Source of the DNA: Fistulifera solaris
Lineage: Eukaryota > Bacillariophyta > Bacillariophyceae > Naviculales > Stauroneidaceae
Assembly: GCA_030295235.1 (NCBI GenBank)
Contig: AP026141.1
Span: forward strand, 1 to 64,000
Direction of reading: 5' to 3'
DNA: 64,000 bases
Position 1 is the stretch's first letter. The number at the start of each line of letters is the position of its first letter. Shown here one piece after another: positions 57,910 to 64,000 of this stretch. Below the pieces are notes generated by a model, which saw nothing but the letters and a program-made list of their open reading frames with translations, did not search any database and was not told where the DNA came from. The translations under genes were made by a program, and so were the position numbers.

Positions 57910-57995
57910 CTGGAAAGGACGTTAAAATTCTGCCTCCCAGTACAAATTGCTACGTAGCGCCTACGGCGAGGCAGAATTTTAACGTCGTTTCCTGG
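57910..57995. repeat. Long perfect-stem foldback, about 86 nt
   Basis: Arms 57910-57936 and 57968-57995 are reverse complements with a perfect 19-bp core (GACGTTAAAATTCTGCCTC) extended by an imperfect CTGGAAA/TTTCCTGG end. The 31-base spacer contains GCTACGTAGC and CCTACGGC, words from the satellite core. It would form a stable hairpin as RNA or a cruciform as DNA. It could be a tiny foldback element or a structured transcript. Confidence 0.75.
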
Positions 57996-58119
57996 AGTAA
58001 TTATAAATTCTTAGCGACCGTGCAAGTGCAATAACGTACGTACAACGGACAAAGACCTATAGCTATAGTATCTGCGGAATACACGATTAAGCGTTCATCG
58101 CCGATACTCTGGAACCGTG

Positions 58120-58530
58120 GTTGCGATCATAGCGAGATTCTGCGGGCAATCCGGAAATTCTGGAATCGGTGGTTGCGATCATACCGAAAATCCAGAAATT
58201 CTGGAATCGGCGGTTGCGATCATACCGAGCGTCGAGCGTCTGTGAATGTCCAACATTTCTTAATTCCGTGGTTGCGCTAAAACAGACATTTATTTTGTAA
58301 AAGTTCCAGAAATTCTGGAATTGGTGTTTGCGATCATACAGAAGTTTTGCGGCTGTTCAAGAAATTCTGAATCGGTGTTTGCGATCATAAATCATACCGA
58401 GTGTCTGTGATCGTTCCAGCAACTCTGAAATTCCCTGGTTGCGATACAACAAACATTCTATAAAATTTCCAGAAATTCTGGAATCGGTGTTTGCGATCAC
58501 ACAGAATTTCTGTAATCATTGGTTGCGCGC
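58120..58530 (+). repeat. Second array of the palindrome-rich 45-bp repeat
   Basis: Seven or so units in one orientation, each with (C)CAGAAATTCTGGAATCGG followed by TGTTTGCGATCATAC or GGTTGCGATCATACC, for example at about 58150, 58190, 58304 and 58459. This is the same unit as the array at 23340-24620, 34 kb away, with a different connecting word (GCGATCATAC here, GGTCACACAG there). Confidence 0.78.
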
Positions 58531-58589
58531 TCGACTTGAGTGTCTTAGAGATCTCGAAGATTCTAGCTTACACATTTGATAGAAATTTA

Positions 58590-59115
58590 CTCGTCTCCTG
58601 CCTCGACATTTAGAAATTAAAGCGGCGCCAACGAGCGGCGTTAGCCGCCGACATGAGAGTCTAAGAGATCTCTCTTCTCCGGTTGACGACACCGGAGGGG
58701 CGAGGTTCGATACTTGTACGGTGGTTGGTCGATCTTGGCGCCCGGCGCCGTAGATGAGAGTCTTGAGACGATCGGTGGTCCCCGGTCGTGTCTGAATCAG
58801 ATAGGAGCCCCTCTGCTCACTGCTAACATGCGTGACCTGGCAACGGTTCGATGTTCAATGGATTTCATCCACCGTACACTGTACTGGGTTTGTTGTTTTT
58901 CTCTAGCTTGTATTAGGGATTCGGTTCTCTTGTAGGGATAGGACGTAAGCATAGTAAATTCTGGCCATTACTCTCTATAGACTACTTGATACATCTGATA
59001 AAAATTCAGTTAGACTACTCGTCTCCTGCATCGACGTTTTGAGATTGACGCTGGTGGCGCCAGCCACCAATGAGCGGCGCTAGCCGCCGACTTGAGAGTC
59101 TCGAGATCTCTATAG
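58590..59115. repeat. Duplicated GC-rich module with GCGGC hairpin
   Basis: A module beginning CTCGTCTCCTGC(C/A)TCGAC, passing through GAGCGGCG(T/C)TAGCCGCCGAC and ending TGAGAGTCT..GAGATCTCT, occurs at 58590-58676 and again at 59018-59115 in the same orientation, 428 bp apart. GCGGCG(T/C)TAGCCGCC is a hairpin. After the first copy there is a 7-bp perfect stem (CTCCGGT/ACCGGAG, 58677-58697) and a GGTTCGATAC phrase; no complete tRNA results. No gene accepted, including the short frame 58714-58935. Confidence 0.6.
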
Positions 59116-59119
59116 TCTA

Positions 59120-61080
59120 GCTTACACATATAAAAAAATTTACTACGGCGGCTACGTTGAGTGGGAGCGTTGTATTTACCTACTGTTTCGTGTTTCACTG
59201 TCAACGCAAAGTCGATTACTGTTCCTCGGCTTGCTTTAGCGATGTTGGGCAAAGCATTGTCGACATTGGTGTCCAAAAGACGCGGAAAGTGGTGTGATCG
59301 AATCACACAATATCCGGGTACCCCTCTTTCGATAAATTTCCCTACGAAAGCTACGTAAAATTGTGTAGACATTCGAAGCGTTGCATCATTCGTTCCATCA
59401 ACGTTCTGTTTACAAGTCGACGGCGAATATTGCTAAGTTATATAAATCATACACGGTGGATAAGGAAGCGTTGACATTTGCGCACTGTAGATCGAAGAAA
59501 TGGATGACGGCGTAAAATGCAATCTCCGGATACCCCTGCAGAGATAAATTTCCTACGGCGGCTATGTGAAATACGCGTAGACAATAGACGCGTTGTATCT
59601 TTGTACTGTTTCATGTTTCACTGTCAAATCAAAGTCGATTATTGTTTCCTGGCTCGCATTAGCGATGTTGGTCAAAGCATTGTTGACATTAATGTCCAAA
59701 AGACGCGTTTAACGGTGTGATCGAAATAACACAATATCCGGGTACCCCCTCAGTCGATAAATTTCCCTACGAGAGCTACGTGAAATTACGTAGACAGTCG
59801 AAGCGTGGCATCATTCGTTCCATCAACGTTCTGTTTTCAAATCGATGGCGTTCATTGCGCTTTGACACGAAGCAAATACGGTGGGCAGAAAAACGTGGAT
59901 ATCTGTGCACTGGAAAGCCATGAATTGGATGACGGCGTAAAAATGCAATCTCCGGGTACCCCTGCAGAGATAAATTTCCTACGGCGGCTACGTAAAATAC
60001 GCGTAGACAATAGACGCGTTGTATCTTTGTACTGTTTCATGTTTCACTGTCAAATCAAAGTCGATTATTGTTTCATGGCTCGCATTAGCGATGTTGGTCA
60101 AAGCATTGTTGACATTAATGTCCAAAAGACGCGTTTAACGGTGTGATCGAAATAACACAATATCCGGGTACCCCCTCAGTCGATAAATTTCCCTACGAGA
60201 GCTACGTGAAATTACGTAGACAGTCGAAGCGTGGCATCATTCGTTCCATCAACGTTCTGTTTTCAAATCGATGGCGTTCATTGCGCTTTGACACGAAGCA
60301 AATACGGTGGGCAGAAAAACGTGGATATCTGTGCACTGGAAAGCCATGAATTGGATGACGGCGTAAAATGCAATCTCCGGGTACCCCTGCAGAGATAAAT
60401 TTCCTACGGCGGCTACGTAAAATACGCGTAGACAATAGACGCGTTGTATCTTTGTACTGTTTCATGTTTCACTGTCAAATCAAAGTCGATTATTGTTTCA
60501 TGGCTCGCATTAGCGATGTTGGTCAAAGCATTGTTGACATTAATGTCCAAAAGACGCGTTTAACGGTGTGATCGAAATAACACAATATCCGGGTACCCCC
60601 TCAGTCGATAAATTTCCCTACGAGAGCTACGTGAAATTACGTAGACAGTCGAAGCGTGGCATCATTCGTTCCATCAACGTTCTGTTTTCAAATCGATGGC
60701 GTTCATTGCGCTTTGACACGAAGCAAATACGGGTGGGCAGAAAAACGTGGATATCTGTGCACTGGAAAGCCATGAATTGGATGACGGCGTAAAAATGCAA
60801 TCTCCGGATACCCCTGCAGAGATAAATTTCCTACGGCGGCTACGTAAAATACGCGTAGACACTAGACGCGTTGTATCTTTGTACTGTTTCATGTTTCACT
60901 GTCAAATCAAAGTCGATTATTGTTTCCTGGCTCGCATTAGCGATGTTGGTCAAAGCATTGTTGACATTAATGTCCAAAAGACGCGTTTAACGGTGTGATC
61001 GCAATAACACAATATCCGGGTACCCCCTCAGTCGATAAATTTCCCTACGAGAGCTACGTGAAATTACGTAGACATTCGTA
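59120..61080. repeat. Higher-order tandem array, 213-bp monomer in 426-bp dimers
   Basis: Ten cores spaced about 213 bp. Two core types alternate: type A (GAGATAAATTTCCTACGGCGGCTACGT then AAAATACGCGTAGAC) and type B (TCGATAAATTTCCCTACGAGAGCTACGT then GAAATTACGTAGAC). Each dimer is about 426 bp; near-identical dimers start at about 59515, 59942, 60367 and 60793, the last cut short near 61080, with a diverged monomer pair before them. The spacers of A and B monomers are themselves alignable, so the dimer arose from one monomer. Recurring frames (PGTPAEINFLRRLRKIRVDN and PGTPSVDKFPYESYVKLRRQ) are products of the repeat and lack conserved starts. Confidence 0.9.
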
Positions 61081-61284
61081 TCGCGTCACACCGTTCATTC
61101 AACTTTTACGCCTCACAAGCGCCGCCAACAATTTGCCCCAAAGTCGTCCGCCATTTTTCTCGGACACTTTTGATTCATTTCCGGCGGTCATACATCTTCG
61201 TCTATTACACTCCGTGTGTTGCATTGCTCGTTTATTCCTTTTCGCTTCCGCCTCCTCTGTCTCCTTAAATAATCAGTACGAAGT

Positions 61285-62064
61285 ATGATTTTACGAAGCG
61301 AAAGGACGGCAGTGACGAATCCGTTGTTTGCGACGAAACATCAACCGTTTCCGCCGTGGTGTCTCTTTTTGGCCGGACTTTTGCTAGGAACGCGCAATGA
61401 AGTTACGCAATGGTTGCGTAATTATGCCGAGGCACTCTTGGTGTCTCTCTATGCTACGGGTGTTACTATTTACTTGCTGTATTCAGCGTATACTCGACGA
61501 CGCACAAAGTTAACAAAATCGGGAAAAAGAGCCACCAAAGCTACGACGACAAATACATCTGCACCGACTGATTCCATCACAGCAACAAAAGAGGATGCAT
61601 TGAAGGATCCGTCGACTACACAACAATCGCAACCTCCCATTGACTTGACGGGAACGTATCAACTGATATCAAATCAAGGATTTGAAGAATTCCTTGCTGT
61701 GCAAGGTGTCCCTTGGGCACTCCGAAGAGCCGCGAATGCCGCACGGCCCATTCATCGCATTACACAGACGGCACAACAACTTACTATTCAAATACAGGGC
61801 ATTATCGAAAGTGAAACGACTTATATCATCAACGGGCCTCCGGTAGAAACCAATGTGCGGGGACGCATCTTTGAAGATGTCGTGGAGTATATGGAAGACA
61901 ATCGTGGCATTCGCGTACGGAAAAAGGCATTGACGGAAGATTACGATGTCACGGTCGAACGGGTCTTGTCCGAAGACAAGCAAGAAATAGTATTGACGTC
62001 AACGGCCTTCTTTCGCGATGGTCGACCGTCGGTGAGTAGTGTTCAGCTGTTTCGAAGAGTTTAA
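61285..62064 (+). CDS. Membrane-anchored protein with FABP/calycin-like domain
   Basis: 259 residues, single exon, intact. The N-terminal 70 residues hold one or two hydrophobic segments (PFPPWCLFLAGLLLG and AEALLVSLYATGVTIYLLYS). A Lys/Thr-rich linker comes next. The C-terminal 140 residues resemble a fatty-acid-binding-protein fold: DLTGTYQLISNQGFEEFLAV, GVPWALRRAANAARPIHRIT, then alternating strands (LTIQIQGIIESETTYIINGP, YDVTVERVLSEDKQEIVLTS) and the ending SVQLFRRV, like the terminal VYxR of that family. It would bind a lipid at a membrane. Assignment is by pattern and needs a profile search. Its upstream flank is the higher-order array. Confidence 0.68.
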   Translation: MILRSERTAVTNPLFATKHQPFPPWCLFLAGLLLGTRNEVTQWLRNYAEALLVSLYATGVTIYLLYSAYTRRRTKLTKSGKRATKATTTNTSAPTDSITATKEDALKDPSTTQQSQPPIDLTGTYQLISNQGFEEFLAVQGVPWALRRAANAARPIHRITQTAQQLTIQIQGIIESETTYIINGPPVETNVRGRIFEDVVEYMEDNRGIRVRKKALTEDYDVTVERVLSEDKQEIVLTSTAFFRDGRPSVSSVQLFRRV

Positions 62065-62387
62065 CGAGAGCTCCTCTGCTGGAGGTCATTTGATGAGGCA
62101 AAATTACAATAAATAATAGACGAAGTTAAAAGTGCTCAAGTATTGGTAGATGTTTCATAGGAATACAAGACTTTTTAATTGAAAACGAACGTCAAATTCA
62201 GAACGGATGCAAAACGGGAAATGCGTCTATTTTTTGGCTCACAATCTCGCACGAGTATAGCTAGACTTAGCACGATACGTTGCCAATACACTTACTGAAT
62301 AATATGATTTGCAATAATACTCATGCATTAAATTCAATTTATGACTTGTATTTTATTCAACAAACAGAATGACCGATCGCTCGCCGC
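62065..62387. other. Intergenic between convergent genes, nothing recognised
   Basis: 3' sides of the FABP-like gene and the globin gene. AT-rich with no repeat or gene seen. Confidence 0.45.
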
Positions 62388-63050
62388 TCAACGATTTTGA
62401 GACCACCCAGCGGAAGAGGCGGACGAATCTTGACTAACCGATTCTCCTTGTGTTGTGGAAACGGAATCCCATGATTTACGTTTCATGGGTTTGATGGTTT
62501 CTACCATTTCATTTGATAAATTATCAAAGACGAGAGACCAGGCTGATAGCACCTTTTCCAAGTCCTTGCAATCTTCGCTTAGTGCCGATGAATACGACGC
62601 CAAGGTCCTTAATAAGGCATCGCGCATCATGGACCAGTGACTGGTCTGAATGCGCGGAAAATTGGCGTGCTCCAAGCCAATTTCAAGTAGTTGACCAAAT
62701 AGAGCGTCCATTTCGCATTCAAGCAAAGAGACACTCATATCCATCAATGTGGACGCCGTTCGCGCAGCTTCAATGAAATCCTCGCTTTCGAACATGGCAG
62801 GGCCTGATGTAGTGCCAAAGGGAAATAGAAGTTTGTAGGAAAGAGGCGCCTTTGTAAAGATGCTGTAGAAGAAAGGAGAAATATCGTTAGAGCTGTAATG
62901 CAAACATCGGCAGAGATTGGGTGACATACAAACTTACCTTTTCAGAAAACGATCCCCGAAATCATCCTCCCACGCCGGAGAAGAATCTTTGATACGTTCC
63001 CAAGAATCTTGCACAGCCGAAACAACGTCAGGACTGATGTCTTCCATCAT
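62388..63050 (-). CDS. Globin-domain protein lacking the distal histidine (two exons)
   Basis: Exons 62938-63050 and 62388-62862; the 75-bp intron has GTAAGT donor and CTACAG acceptor in phase 2; 195 residues, intact. The spliced product has the globin start VSAVQDSWERIKDS, DRFLKSIFTKAPLSYKLLFPF (helices B-D), and LLEIGLEHANFPRIQTSHW, where His103 sits at the proximal (F8) position. In alignment with neuroglobin-type sequences, the distal E7 position falls on Ala70 (DFIEAARTA), so the usual distal His is missing. The helix H region (VLSAWSLVFDNLSNEMV) fits. The last 35 residues are polar. The role may be O2/NO binding or sensing. ATG codons occur at 63050 and 63047. Confidence 0.72.
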
Positions 63051-64000
63051 CTTGACCTATTTTTATTAGAGAAATGAGCGTGCGCTAAGGGCGGAACGAT
63101 GATAAAGAATGAGCGTGATGCTTGCTTTTCCTGTAGCCGAGAAGACGAGATGATGAACAATGGGCAAATGAACAAGGGAAGGCGAAGAGTGGTCAGTGAT
63201 GGTTTGTGTTGTTTATCTTATCGTGATGTTTGGGGAGGAAGGAAGCGCAAAGAGCATCATAATTATTGTAGTTACGCAAAATGCACCAGAAGAACAACCT
63301 CCGGCATTTTTGGTCTATAATTGTCGTATCCTTATCATTGGTTTGACTATAGTAAAAAGTGGAGATAACAGAGTACTTCGTCTTTCGTCTTCGCATTATT
63401 GTTTATCCCTACAAAATTCTTTATTTCCCAAAGTCATTCAAGATTCAAGTTCCGATTAAGGTACTACGTATTTGTCCCATCTCCCATGTCCAGGTCGGAA
63501 ATTTGCGATACAAGCAGTAAATTCTTGAACCAAGAATCGAGACACCAAGACCAAATCATACAATATAAGCGATACCAATTGCCAGGGAGACACGGGAACG
63601 CACCTCTGCTTGGTACATTTTTCTACGGGGGCCTACGTGAGTGTACACTTTTTCCCGAACCTTCCAGTGACAGCTGTCAAGTGAAGGAAATGACAGTGAC
63701 GAGCAATAGTACTAGTGCATCAAACAACGTACGAAGTAAAAGTGCCGGAACTTTATGTTCTCTGTGAACTGTGTTGAATGCTCAAAATGTCTTGCTACCG
63801 ATTGAAATTGTACTGGGCTTGTTGAAAGTCTTTATGCATTCGTTTTGCGGTGCGACACCTGACGACTGATGACCAGAGGTAAAACACGAACTCTAATAAT
63901 AAAGTACCAGTACCTCACACCGACAAGCTCATTTTCATCATTATTTTCGAAAAACAAATGGATGAAATAGTAACGATTTCCAAGCCACTCAAAAACTGCA
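63051..64000. other. Terminal intergenic stretch
   Basis: No supportable gene. A single diverged satellite-core-like phrase (TTTTTCTACGGGGGCCTACGTGA) lies at about 63608-63635. Frames at 63099-63320, 63196-63459 and 63399-63767 have no motif. Confidence 0.4.

Noticed and set aside
58630-58725. A tRNA (type II) in the GC-rich module
   Set aside because: There is a 7-base acceptor-like pairing, a good variable-arm-like hairpin and a TTCGA phrase, but positions 8-9 and the D arm do not fit and the T stem pairs poorly.
59517-61288. Repeated small proteins of 62-113 residues (FLRRLRKIRVDN and PYESYVKLRRQ types)
   Set aside because: They repeat exactly with the 426-bp satellite dimer, exist in alternate frames for the two core types, and break in the diverged copies. 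A conserved DNA core is a simpler explanation than a multicopy peptide gene, although no test of coding constraint was possible here.
1-64000. Virus-like elements, LTR retroelements, CRISPR arrays or rRNA genes
   Set aside because: No reverse transcriptase, integrase, capsid or transposase motif, no LTR-like pair, no regular spacer array and no rRNA sequence was recognised by eye on either strand.

Overview
The window starts at a chromosome end: about 324 bp of CCCTAA telomere repeat read inward on the + strand. The gene content points to a diatom, probably a raphid pennate, although the species cannot be fixed from sequence alone. Supporting evidence is the TTAGGG-type telomere, compact genes with zero to three introns of about 50-150 bp (GTAAGT/GTACGT donors), bipartite plastid presequences with an A-F cleavage motif (both MscS channels and the DUF2854 protein), Ser/Thr/Pro-rich secreted proteins, and lineage-style paralogue families. 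I see no virus-like element.

Layout. 0-7.7 kb: a broken member of a local 'LWF-x3-EY' protein family, a TRM10-type tRNA methyltransferase, a head-to-head pair of plastid MscS channels, and a secreted Cys-rich protein. 8-21 kb: a DUF2854 thylakoid-type protein, an M43 metalloprotease, a decayed kinase, three unrecognised proteins, a small membrane protein and RRP7. 21-29 kb: an accessory stretch with three more LWF/EY family members (one intact), a 45-bp-type repeat array and an intact kinase. 29.9-44.9 kb: a seven-TM receptor, a secreted double-SET protein, a DnaJ co-chaperone, SRP72, a young ~0.9 kb element with 183-bp inverted termini, two membrane proteins and PRMT1. 45-57 kb: COQ4, a third kinase of the same family, a TPR protein, a P-type cation ATPase with a cluster of TGACGT sites upstream, and an MFS transporter. 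57-61 kb: a repeat province with a 213/426-bp higher-order tandem array. 61-63 kb: a membrane-anchored FABP-like protein and a globin.

The genes do not form one pathway; most are ordinary housekeeping genes (tRNA methylation, rRNA processing, SRP, ubiquinone, protein methylation) among diatom-specific families. Two features matter most to a reader. First, many clearly conserved single genes (RRP7, SRP72, DnaJ, PRMT1, P-ATPase, MFS, SET, TPR, MscS2) each carry exactly one 1-nt indel, mostly in homopolymers. This looks more like consensus error than gene death, so I annotate these as single genes. Second, the window carries several undescribed-looking repeat systems: a satellite-like core of about 60 bp that recurs on the 5' side of three genes, a palindrome-rich 45-bp family at two loci, a 217-bp triplicate, and short words such as TACC[A/T]GGTA that are far commoner than chance.
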